Below, in pieces: positions 32,803-44,700 of a stretch of DNA of 64,000 bases. Position 1 is the first letter of the stretch, and every line of letters begins with the position of its first letter. The notes below the pieces were generated by a model that saw nothing but the letters and a program-made list of their open reading frames with translations, did no database searches and was not told the origin of the DNA. Source of the DNA: Undaria pinnatifida. Taxonomy: Eukaryota > Sar > Phaeophyceae > Laminariales > Alariaceae. The DNA lies in the NCBI GenBank assembly GCA_012845835.1, contig JABAKD010000030.1, positions 10,205,805 to 10,269,804 on the forward strand. The letters run 5' to 3'. The position numbers and the translations under genes were made by a program.

Positions 32803-34670
32803 CACAGAGATTTTTGCGGCACCTGCTCAGTAAAACCCACATGATATCGTAGTCTTGAGGCCATAAATCGACCAACACGTTGAATAATTCGACGCTTTAG
32901 ACATGTTGACATATGATTGTACCAAAGATGTCTGTAACACTCGTTTCGTCCTACGAGCTGTACAAGGCCGAAATAATAACGCCTGGCAAAGTACGAGAAC
33001 AATGCGTTGAGCTCTTGGACACGTTCTAGGGAAAAAAAAAAACGTTGAGATCGCGGGAATCACTTCAGCGGGCGGTTGAATTCGAGTTGGAAAAGGAACC
33101 TTTTCACGGTTTTTCTTCATAACAGCAGTACAACGAAGAAAAAGAAGGTTTTCTTTATAAAAAAATAATCATGATGAGATAAATTGGGTCAAATTCACAC
33201 AAAAATCACCCAAGAAAATGAAAAAAAAAATGACTACTTCGTAGTAGGGAGAAGTGAAACAAAAACGCAACGCCTTTCATTTTGTTTTTCAAAGATGCTG
33301 TCATTGGGAGCTGTCATTGACGGACAACCCTGACCCTCCCAACTTTCATTTTCCAACAACAACAAAAAACATTGCGCTTTGTTGCGATGACGCAACATCT
33401 TGGGGTGTCGCTGGAACCAGCTCGCAGTACTGAGATCTATCGGTATTTAGAATAAGTTTGCATATTTGCATATTCGGCTTCAATACATTTTTCATGGCAC
33501 GAAGGTTTTAATTTCAACGCTGCTGGTATTTTCTTGGTCCGTTTTATTTCTTCAGAGTGTTGCAGTACTCGGCCTTTGCCGGAGTTGATGTACTGCGTAG
33601 GCTAGTAGTGGCCGGGTGACGGCGGGGGTCGGGACAACGGCGACGGACGGTGGCGTGAGGAGGAGTGGGAGGCGAGGAGGAGGGCGGCGCACCGGAGAAT
33701 CATGGACGACTGGGGACCCAAAGGGGGTGACGGCAGGAAGCTAAACTATGGTCCGGCAAAGGTGTCTGGGCAATGTTTTGGTGCAATCAATATTGCTGCG
33801 TGCAGTGGAAACGCGACTTTTTTTATTTTCTGTTGCACCGGTAGACCGGTAGAGAACAGTGTTTCCTCTGCTGCTGCTTTTGTAGCGCCGTCCCCCTCCT
33901 TTTCTGGTACACAGGTTCACGTCCGGAGTACCAACCGATTTTAGAGCGTTCCGGCGTTGTCTTGTACTACTACTGCTGTTAACAGTTATTATACTTCGGT
34001 GGGTTTATATATTGTTTTTCGTATTTTCTTCCTGATTTAATATCGATTATTTGATGCTGGACCCAGCCCTCGTAAGGAACGCAGTACTTCCCGCTGGTGT
34101 TGTGCATATTTTGCTCTACCCCCTCCTTTAATGGTCGGTTGTGGTTTTTCCTCCCAACACCACAGAGAACAATGTCCTTGTTTGTTTGACCCCCCCCCCC
34201 CCCCCCCTTCAATACGTAGGCACGTAGAGTAGGCAAAACGTTCTGTGAGATTTTGAACGATAGAAGGGGAACAATGTCAGGAGGAGGGCGAACAAACTAG
34301 TGAAGGGCAAGCAGGATTTAGGCCACAACGGTTAATCGTATTTGCGTAGACCATGTGTACACTTTAGTGTAAGATAATTCAAGGTAGGAAAGACGCCGGG
34401 CTAACGACGTACTGTTTCTTTCTAGATGAACAGAATTCCTAATACACAGTATGGAGGGGCCTAAGACACAGTATTGAGGAATGGGTGGTGGAAAACGATG
34501 TGGGATATTGGGATCAGAAGAAATAGGTGGAAATGATGTAAAATACGACGGAATGAGCGAGAAGTGCTGTGATGATGGACGGGGAAATATCCTAATATAT
34601 ATGTTGATATTTACAAAGAGTTGCACAGAGATTTACACTATCACCCAATCTATTCAAGTTACATATTAAT
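32803..34670. other. No recognisable gene
   Basis: No convincing coding frame. It contains A- and T-rich stretches and a C run of about 18 at roughly 34190-34207. Confidence 0.3.
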
Positions 34671-34673
34671 GAC

Positions 34674-35973
34674 ATGATAGTAGCAGTCGAAGCAGCAAAT
34701 CAAGAAGTCACGATGGGGAAAGGTACGGTGTCGGGGTTGATGCTTGCGGACGATTTCGTGGGGATATCAGAAACACCCGAAGGATTGCAGAAACAGATAC
34801 AGAAAGCACTAGAGTACACTAGGAAGTGGGGAGTGACAGCGAACGTGAAAAAATGCGCAGTAGTAGTAGTAGTTGTATGTAACGAAGATAAGGTGAATCC
34901 GGTAAATTTCAAATGGAAGTGGGGAGAAGATGAACTACCGATCGTAGAGCAGTATGCGTACCTTGGCGTAGATATCTCAAATGACTGCTCTTGGGAAGCA
35001 CACATAGCGAAAGTAATAGGAAAGGGTAAATCACAAGTAGGCAAGATGGATGCGATCTTAACAAATCCGCACCTTGACACTAGGTGAAAAGATGTGTTCC
35101 GATTAACGTGATTGTCCCAAAGTTAGAGTATGCAGTCCTGAGGAGTATGGGAAGGGAAGTTGATAAAATAGACCGGAAACAGTGCTGCAGATGACAGCAG
35201 CTAACAAGGTACTAGGATGCTCAAGTACGACGAGTGATACAGTAATAAGAGCAGAACTACAAGAATGTACCCACTTAAAACAAATAAGATACACGGGCAA
35301 GTTAAAATGGCAATATAGAGTAAATAATGTGCCAGAAAAGAGGTTGCCAGCCATAGGTGATAGGGCTGTATGGGAGAATATAACACAAGGGCGAGCTGGA
35401 ATAAGATGGGAAACGTAGTCGAGAGAATATGGAAGGATTTAAAGGGAGACCAAGAGAAGAACTATCTATACAGAAGTTTGGTGGGTACAAGACAGAAGTG
35501 AAAGAAATAATAGGAAGAAAGGGAAAGGCTAGCGCTAAGAAATAATGTGATAGAGGAGAAACACTTAGATATATGGGGGGTTGAGGGAAGATGTTGGAAT
35601 GAAACCGTATCCGCACGGCCGAATGGACTACGCGAAAAAGCTGAAACGGCGATTTCGTGCAAGGGACCTGGACCTACAAGAAAGAAGAGATATACCAGTA
35701 GTCGGGAAGGAGGAGGGCGTGGCTCGCACAAATGTGTGCCCGTGTGGCACAACAACAGAGAAGAGTTGGATTCGCATACCAGGAGAATGTGACATATACA
35801 AGGAGGAACGGGATGCGTTAGAGGACAAGATTAAGATATTAAACGAATATGACATGGTGGAGGAGTTTCGTAGACTAGAGAGTAGCGAGAAAACGATCGC
35901 CATCCTGGGAGATAGATGGTGGCCGCAGACGTCGAAACAGGACGGACATAGGATAAGCAAACAGCAGTCTTGA
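34674..35973 (+). pseudogene. Decayed LINE, reverse transcriptase to C-terminus
   Basis: The first frame (34674-35087) reads GLMLADDFVGISETPEGLQ, KALEYTRKWGVTANVKKC and YAYLGVDIS. This is the palm region around the (Y/L)ADD catalytic box and the following thumb of a non-LTR reverse transcriptase. It then stops. Coding-like sequence resumes after frameshifts (about 35180-35420) and ends in a 130-codon frame (35581-35973) with RRFRARDLDLQERRDI and CPCGTTTEKSWIRIPGEC, a Cys-containing tail resembling the zinc-binding C-termini of some LINEs. The first two-thirds of the element are missing. It is not the same family as the LINE at 14.9-19.5 kb, judging from the protein. Confidence 0.85.
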
Positions 35974-35989
35974 TGTAATAAGTGGAAAC

Positions 35990-36685
35990 ATCGTAATGAG
36001 CGCCCACATCATGTTGGAGTTGTCTCTATATTAGGAGTAGAAACGGTGCTCCATCTCGAAAGGATACTTGGTCAATGGTCAAATAACTAAGGCAAGCAAC
36101 AAATGAGCACACACACCCCCTCCCCCTCCTCCATGTTCCTTCCCCTTGTATATTGAGGTTGGCGTTGGTCGGCAATGACGCTGTAAAACATGCCAATCAC
36201 TGCGTGAGCTAGACAACCAGCGTAGGTACCGTTTTTTGTTCTTGTTTTTGGTGGTGACCATGATGGTTGTCGAGTTAGATCATATTGTGCCGGGTGGAAA
36301 ACCCTAACTCCGCACAAGGGGAATGATCGCATCGCGTAGTGGAAATATGGTGAGAGACACCCACTAGGCAGTTACATAGTAATACCCATTGCTGCCTCTG
36401 GAGTGGCCACACCAGAAAACGAAGTAGCTCATTGCTCGCTGTCATTCACAAGCAAGAAAGTAGGCACAAGGTGCCGAAGTCCGTCTTACGAGCGGTACTT
36501 GGAAGAATTCAGTTCACCCTCCATGCTACTCGCCGAACACCTCACGACGCTCCGCGCTTGGTGCAAGCAATGTCTGCCTGGTTGGTGAAAACCCGACGTG
36601 CTCCGTCCCGGCATAGTAGGGATGCGAGGGTCTGTAGTCATATGACTACCGCCATGCGCAAACTGAGTACACCCCAACCCACCCC
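35990..36685 (+). repeat. Dispersed repeat C, longest copy
   Basis: Landmarks: GTAATGAGCGCCCACATCAT, GGAGTAG, GGTGCTCCATCTCGAAAGGA, AACATGCCAATCACTGCGTG, CCCTAACTCCGCACAAGGGG, CTGGAGTGGCCACACCAGAA, AAGTCCGTCTTACGAGCGGT, AACCCGACGTGCTCC and AAACTGAGTACACC. Other copies: 23385-23560 (5' part), 54570-54925, 58855-59470 (minus) and 60815-61060. The unit is roughly 600-700 bp, with G/C homopolymers at its ends and no conserved frame. Confidence 0.85.
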
Positions 36686-37031
36686 TCCATTTTTCTCGAC
36701 CCACCGATTGTACTTTGTTAATGCATAATCCGCTGGTGTACCTACGCTGGTTCAAATCCAACTCGGTGTATTAGATTTTTTATTCCTGTGAGTTCATTCT
36801 TTGGTACGCTCTCTTGGACAAACACTATCGACTGTAGAATATCGCATGGTTCTTGGCGTTTTGATCGGATATATGTGTAATATGGTGTTGGTGACTGTAA
36901 GGCAGAGGTAGAGCAGTACAGCACGCGGCATCGCCTAAGAAGTTGGGCGTTAAGATAAGTTAGCTCGGTTTCGTACGAAACACACGAACATAAGTATATC
37001 GATAGTAAGTAGTTTGTTTGGTGATGCCGCT

Positions 37032-37052
37032 CGCGTACTACTGCTGCTGCTG

Positions 37053-37087
<35 letters not shown>

Positions 37088-37138
37088 GCTACTACTACTA
37101 CTGCTACTACTACTGCTGCTACTGCTACTACTACTACG
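37032..37138. repeat. (CTA/CTG)n microsatellite
   Basis: About 35 trinucleotides of CTA mixed with CTG. It yields poly-Leu, poly-Tyr/Cys or poly-Ser frames that are not genes. Confidence 0.92.
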
Positions 37139-37769
37139 TAGATCACCGGCCGCTGTCTTCCATCTTCCGCGCGCGCTTGCTTTTATTTTGTTTTTCACGG
37201 CACGGAACCCTACAACTGGCGGCACGCGCCATCTGGGTGGATGGGGAGTGGGGAGAGGGGTTAGCCGAGGAATGGTTGAGGGTGGCGGGAGGCCTATATA
37301 AAAGAGCGGAAGATGGAGGGGGGGCGTAGGCAAACGAACATTTTGGCTTTGTTACTACCCGCGAAGTTGCCTAGAAAAGAGAGCGCGTGCGTTGTTTTAC
37401 GTCAGTGTGTCGATCGCCCGTAATCGAAGCGCCCCCAGTAAACGTGCCGACACGAGTTCAAGGCTTGCTGTGCTTGGTCAGATAAACGATGCAGCCCAAT
37501 GCAGGCTGTGCTGCATCGGGGATAAGCTTGGTCAAATAGAAGGTAGATGCAGCCCGATGAAGGCGGTGCAACATCGGGGATAACGGATGCAATCCCGCCG
37601 GTTTCGTGCTGAACGATGGGGGGGGGAGTCAGGAGGGGTGCCTTTCGAGCCTCCGTGACGAAACCGCAGAGGAGAGGTAGTAGTATAAAAGGATCGACGC
37701 GCATACATTAAATTAGCTGACTTCCCGTCAGCAGCTGACGATGTTGTTGTGAGGCATACAAACAACGCA

Positions 37770-38260
37770 GCTTGCAAAGATGATTATTGACCCGAAATTT
37801 GTCGAACTCACGGCTGACGTCCTTGAAATATTTTTATAAAATAATGCAAACACACAGTGTATGTGGTAATGTGGACAAAGACTGCTGCGTCCATTCGGCC
37901 ATTCGGTGTTCGATACCGGGAGTCTTTACGTTGCAAATTTAGACTAACCAATGAATATAGACGCTCCTCTTGTAGCGGGCAATGAGTAGGTGTTGCTGAC
38001 GCGCGAAAGCCTTGGCGTTTGGCGGTCGGGTGTCAGGTCGTAGCGCTCACGTGTTGTGGTGATGTGGTGTAGCACGGATCGGCAGCATGAGTAAAATTAC
38101 AAAAAAAAAAAGTGATGAAAACGGAAAATGAAAAGGTCGACGTTTTCGTCGAAACTCACTCTTGTTCTAAAGCTGCGTGGGATACTCCCGTCGCGTGAGG
38201 TACGAAGTGTAACGTCTCGAGAAGATATCGGTCGGGGACTCCCCTCGATGAGTGTCGGTG
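37770..38260. repeat. Two diverged fold-back core copies
   Basis: 37770-37832 (CAGCTTGCAAAGATGATTAT, TCGAACTCACGGCTGACGT; minus orientation) and about 38130-38255 (TCGACGTTTTCGTCGAAACT, GCGTGGGATACTCC, GATATCGGTCGGGGACTCCC; plus orientation). These are clearly older than the copies at 9.8 kb and 41.9 kb. Confidence 0.65.
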
Positions 38261-38936
38261 ATGGCGTGATGGTACACACGTGTATGCCGGGGTTATGTCC
38301 TTTCTTTGTTGCTTTGCTTATTATTGCTCTTGTTTTGTTAGGCTCCATACTTATCGACGACCGAACGTCCCGCGCCTTGAGAGGGTCTGCGCTTCAACTG
38401 GAATAGGGCCCAACCCACGACTAAAAGCAGTACTGTCAATCAGTAGCAGCGTGTAACACTGTGGCAGAAGCCCACTACACCCCCTAAAGTCTCTTCAGCG
38501 CGCGTGGTTGCGTGCAGCGCGGCTTGTGGTTAGTCGCTCGCCGCGAACCACGACATCACGACTCCGCACTCTCTCCCGGCTCCGCGACTCCGACAACGGG
38601 ACCGCACATGCGGCGCAATATATTTCGTTTCGTCCATAGTCTATACTTGTACACGCCATGATACTGTGTGGACCTCCATCGGTGTCCGAATGATGAAAAC
38701 TCCAGCCGCAGGTGCAGCAGATCATCCGTATCGTACGCGTCCATACGCAAGGCGCAAGCAGCGTGTCGGGATAGCGTGAGCTTGGACTGATACTCTGTGG
38801 TACTCCCCTTGGAACCGGTTAGCCCACCCTGACGAAAACGTGGGTGCATTCGCGCCGGAGACCTGTTGGAAGAGCCTCTCTGTTGCGGGCGACAGGCAGG
38901 CAGGAATCTTCCACAGCAGTAAATACAGCAGCTGCC

Positions 38937-41697
38937 ATGGTGCTCGAAGCCGAGCTCCACGTAGTGCTGCTGCTGGTCGTTCTCTGGACCGCGGAGCGAC
39001 TCTGCAAGCGCGCCGGCGTGTCCCCCATCATTGGACAGATAGCCGCGGGGCTCATCGTGGGGCCCGCCCTCTTCGATCTGTTCACCCACGTGGGGGTGTT
39101 CCGCCTGCTGGGCAAGCTGGGCGTCATGATCGTGGTCGTCGAATCTGGCCTCTCGGTTGACGTTCGTGAACTGCGAAAACTTGGAACCCGGGCCTTCCTG
39201 GCTGGGACAGCTGGCGTGCTCCTCCCCACGCTGATCAGTTTCGCGCTGTACGCGGGAGTTCTCGGGGCAGACTGGAAGGTAAGCCCGCACTAAGAAAGCT
39301 TGCCTCACGTGGTACGCGAGTACTCATATGTTATATCGCCGTCCAGAGCACAGCAGCACAGGAGCGCTCGCTTGTCGTGCCTTCGTTCTCAATCCAGGTA
39401 AATGATGGAAGGGTTCCGCTCCGCGGGAGGCTGATGCCGCCCGCTACGCTCGCGCAAGGCAACGAAGAATGCAACTAAAAACATGTCCTGTACAGTGAAG
39501 GGGGCAGAAAGAAGAGGCCCATGATTTGGTGCGAGCAGCGATTTGATAATGCCAAGAGGTGCTTGTGCAGAGCAAATGGCCCTGTTGTGCTCAGCTGTGC
39601 TCTGTGCTTTTGATACCGGTGTTACGTTCTGATCGGCAGTACGGGGGTAATTTGCGTGGGGGAAAAAACAGGGGGCCGTGAAAGATCAAATACATGAAGA
39701 AAAAGAAAGAAGAAAAGTAGTACCTGGTACACAACACGTATTATACCCGGTACTGCTCTTTATCTTCGAAAGAAAGCACACAGCGCAGCACGACACAGCA
39801 CCGCAGCGAAGGGCACCACACCGCACAGCACGGCTCCGCACGGCGCTACGCTGCGCTGGTGGGCTATAGATAGCCGGACTGATCTGAGCTGGGCGTGCAT
39901 TGTGATCCAACAGCGTAGTACCTGATGGTATGTACAAACCTGGTGTAGTATATTAATATTAATAGTACCATACGGGTATGTACTATTGAGGCTTGTAACG
40001 AGGACCAATGATAGGGACAGCTTACGCTATACCTACAATGGGACTCGAAGGGTGCGCCAGCTAGCGTTGGGCTGCGAAAGCAACTGAGTTAAATCGACAC
40101 ACGACGCGTATGAAAATACGCGGAAGTGTGGCTTTATTTTTCCCCATCCGCCGGAGGATAAAAAAAAAAAAAAAAAAAACTATTGAGGCTCTCAAGGTCT
40201 TCTCGTTGGTTCGAATCCCGGTGTCATCGAATCGGGGGAAAAAATGATGTTCATAAAAAAATAATAGTTTGTGGTCTTCTAGTAGATAGACTCCGCTTAT
40301 AATCCTGGTGGTCTTCGCTGGTTCGAATCCGGTTGTCATATAAAAAAAACGATCCTCATGAAGCATCGATATTAATTAGTCAAAAAAGTATAGACTATAC
40401 ATAGCAATGTTACTTTGTGGTCTAGTAGATATACTGTCCGCTTATAAGCCTGGTTTTCGTTGGTTGAATCCAGGTGTCATCGGGAAAAAAAAAATGATCC
40501 TCTTGAAAAAATCGATATATATTTTAATGAGGACACACAACCCGTAATACGCGCGATCGGAGTATCACACACAGCTTGCAAAGATGAGTTTCGACAAAAT
40601 ATTCGATCTCACAGCTGGAGTGTTTTTTAATTTTTGATGAAATTGAAAACGATTTTTGATAAAAATTGAAAACGTCAGCTGTGAGTACGACCGATTGAAT
40701 GGTTGAAACTCAACTCTGCAAGCTGCGTGGTACATCTATGTTTCGCTAATATACAGTAGTAGTAGTAGTTGCACATGAAAAATTAGTACTGGTAAATACC
40801 ATGGCTGCCGTGACATTGTGGTCTAGTAGATAGACTGTCCGTTTATAATCCTGGCCATCGCTGGTTCGAATCCGGGTGTCATCGGAAAAAGAAATGATCC
40901 TCTTGGAAAATCGATACCTGGTATTTATTTATCAATTTTAATTGTAAAAATAAAATAGATGATAATCAATATGAAGTTGTGGTCTAATAATAGTAGATAT
41001 GCTGTCCGCTTATTATCGTGGTCTTCGGTGGTTCGAATCTGGGTGTCATCGGAAAAAATAAGTCGTCCCCATAAAAAGATCGATATATATATTTGTAACA
41101 AAAATAGATCAGGTGGAGCAAGAAATCAAAGAAAAGCTAGACCGTTCCGCAAGTAATAAGCTGGACCGTCCAACTTCGGAGATGGCAGGGATGCACCAAC
41201 CGAGCGCTTTCAGCACAAAGATATTAGTAAGTAAGTCCATATATCGATCTCACAGCTGGAGTGTATTTTTATTTTTGTAATACTGTATGATAGAACGTAC
41301 CACATAGCTTGCAAAGTTTAGTTTCAACCATTCAACCAGTCGTACACAGCAGCGTACGTTTTTTATAATTTTTATAAAATACAGATATTGCCAGGATATA
41401 CATGATCAACTGATGTATTATTTCCGAAAATGTCACATTTATTCCCTCAAAATAATGTATAGTTTCCAGACACATATCGAGCTCCCCCCCCCCCCCCCCC
41501 CCCCGCCCCAACCCCCCTCCCCCCCCCCCGCCCCCAATAATATACTGGTGCCAAAACCGTCAGATTTATCCCCTCGAAAGGATTTATAGCTTACATGCAC
41601 AAATTGCCCCTTTCCCCCCCCCCCCCCCCCCCCCCTCCCGCCCCCCTCCAAACCCGCTCGCTTTTGATCAAAACCGGGCCCCCCCCTTTTTCTTTTT

Positions 41698-41739
<42 letters not shown>

Positions 41740-44700
41740 GCTGTCAGATTTTGTCCCCCTCAGAAACGGGTTTTATAGTTTCCGCGCACAGACTGACTAA
41801 AATCATCCTGTTGACCCTGATAGCTACACTGTAGCTGTAAGGGGAGTCGCCGACCTATATCCTTGATGAGGACACACAACTCGTAATGCGCGCGATCGGA
41901 GTATCACACACAGCTTGCAAAGATGAGTTTCGACGAAATCTTCGATCTCACAGCTGGAGTGTATTTTAATTTTTAAAATATTGCTTCACGTGATACGTCC
42001 AAGGCGCTTCGCTCTGCGGGCGGCATTCGCCGCCCGCCATGCTCGCTCAATAATGAAAATAAAACAAATTATGTGAAGCGGACACAAAGGTTCACGATTG
42101 ATAGTTGATGCAAAAACTGGCGACTTTAATAATGCAAAGGGTCCCACCGCCATGCTCCTGGAAAACAACCCGGACGCCGCATGCCATGTGAGTATACCGT
42201 TTGCGCCTGGTATCTTGCTTTACGCACTCAATGTGATACACATTATTTTTATGTAATTTTGCAAACTTTCGTATGGCTTACGTAGGGTTAGGGTTACTTC
42301 CATCCACGGCCGTCAACACAGCAGTAATGTAGGACACCATGTGTGTCTGTCTCGCGATGTGTATATTATAAAAATGAAAAAACACTCCAGCTGTGAGATC
42401 GAATATTTTGTTGAAACTCATCTTTGCAAGCCGTGTGTGATACTCCGGTCGCGCGTATTATTACGGTTGTGTGTCCTCATTAAGGATATAGGTCGGCGAC
42501 TCCCCTTGCAACTACAGCAGTGTAGCTAGCTATCAGGGTCAACAGGGTGATCTTATTTAGTCTGTGCGCGGAAACTATGAAACCCGTTTCTGAGGGGGAC
42601 AAATCTAACAGCATGTATGTATATATCTCTGTCTCGCGATGTAGACTATTTAGACCGCGTCCGTCTCGAAGTTTGTGACTACAAAGCTTTTTTATAGTCT
42701 CACAAGCATGACGAATCGGCACGGATGTTGTTGTTGTCTCACATTAACTCTTCTCAAACATCTATGCATATTAATAGAGTCCGTGGTCACACAAAAGGTG
42801 CTGGAGCCCTAGGGAGATCCGGAAAACCAAAAGGAATCAAAATTCGTCCAGTAAATACTACGCTTTCCCGCCTAAAACGCACGATACGAAGAAGGCGCAC
42901 GAGTGAAATGAACCAATGTGCAAACTCAACTCACCTGGCCGGGGGTATCCACTAAACTACAGAGTTTGCACATTGGATCTTTTCACTCGTTCGCCTTCGT
43001 ATCGTGCGTTTTAGGCGGGAAAGCGTAGTATTTACCGGACGAATTTTGATTCCGTTTGGTTTTCTGGATCTTCCTAGGGCTCCAGCACGTTTGTGTGACC
43101 ACCGACTCTGGATTTTTTTACAGTAGTTGATGTGAGAAAACAACAAAACAACACCTCAACTACGGCATAGAGTTCCCCCGTTCCCATAACTGACCAACTC
43201 GCGGCTACAAACTACAGCGGTTGGACTGCCTGCACCGTACGAACCGCACGGTGATCGTGAGCACAGACGAACGCGCCTGGTGTGTGGAGTGCTGTCAGAG
43301 TGACGACCCGCGGGCATGCAGTGAAAAAAGAGCAATCGCACCATAAATCACCATACAAATAGCAATGATCGCCCCGTCTTCCCGGGTTATTAGACAGGTT
43401 GCAGCGCAGCTACGACACCCGTGCCTGAAAATTGAAAATTGGGGGGGGTCATTCCCCATGAAGGGTATACAACTCTATCAACTCTACAAAAATCAGTGAC
43501 GTAAGTAACATGTTGTACTACTGCCTCGTAAAAAAACCCTGAAAAAAGACGATCGCTGCTCTCGTGATGATGGTGTGCGTGCGGGTCGTGGGTCTCCGTG
43601 TGCCATCGTCCTGCCGTGGTTCTCCATGGCCGCCTCGTCGCCTTAGCTCACTCGGCCCGCTCATTCGTACTTGCTCTCGTTGACGCTCAATTCCAATCGG
43701 TTCCCCTTCTCCCCCGTCCCAAAAAACAAAATGCTCCTCGCAGCTTGCGTTGCTGATCTGAAAAACAAAACTTCTTGTTCAGGGAAAGTTCAATCCGTCA
43801 CTTCCCCGCCCGTCAACGCTCAGTCGCCCTCATCCTTCGTCATCGAACCCAGCCTCCTGCCGGCGCAGTTCCCTCCACTCAAACCACGACTGCGCCGTAG
43901 TGTGGCTCGTGGTGGCGCCTACCTCCGCGCACGAGCATCCCGATTAAGCATTGCTGCTCCGCCGCTGCTGCCTAAAAAGACGCGAATCGTAGGTGACCAT
44001 GCCTAACGCACCACGTACGACCCAACCCTACCGCCACGCCTAAGCCTCACGGCCACACGCAGCAGCAAGAAGATTTCACTCTTCAAGGGTGAGTCCGGCC
44101 TTACACCTGCCAGAAAGACCCCCCCCACTCGTTACAAGTCTGCTAGGGCATGCCTCGCAGCATGCCTTACCGAGGCGGCAAGGGGAACGGAGGAGTCACG
44201 GACACTGGGTGTGCTGGATGTCGATGAGTGGAGGAAAAAAAAATCAATAACAAACACGTCAGTCACACCTTACGCTCCGCTCCGTATGTACTACAAAGTG
44301 TTGTTGTCTCTTTTTTTCGCACACTTTTACTTTCCGGCTTCTGGACAAAAGCCGTGGGCACAGGTGTCGTCCATTCTTTCCCCCCATGCTTGCCTTCATT
44401 TTTTATCGCGCACAGGGTTCATCAATTCCCCTGCTCGTCGATTTTTCATCGAGTGTTGCTAACTCACGCTCTCGCGTTTTCCGCAAGTCAATTTGTGCGC
44501 GAGAAAAAGTCCCCACGAATCTATACGATTATGCACTCGGGGGGATTCGAACTCACAAACTGACCTATACCAGGCTTGAGGATAACCTGATACGCCACCG
44601 GGGCGACCGGCTACATTAACTTTTGTTGTCAACTACAATCTATGCGTAGAGTGCGTGGTCACACAAAGGTGCTGGAGCTCTAGGAGGACCCGAAAAAACA

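Noticed and set aside
34674..35973. Treating the 34.7-36.0 kb reverse transcriptase as another copy of the 14.9-19.5 kb LINE
   Set aside because: The protein around the ADD box and the Cys-containing C-terminus do not match the 1255-aa ORF; it is a different, decayed family.
40970..41055. Calling functional tRNA-Ile genes in the 40.2-41.1 kb cluster
   Set aside because: A- and B-boxes are good, but acceptor and anticodon stems do not pair, and no unit forms a full cloverleaf by eye.
42284..42297. TAGGGTTAGGG as an interstitial telomere
   Set aside because: Only two units are present, which is expected by chance in a window of this size.
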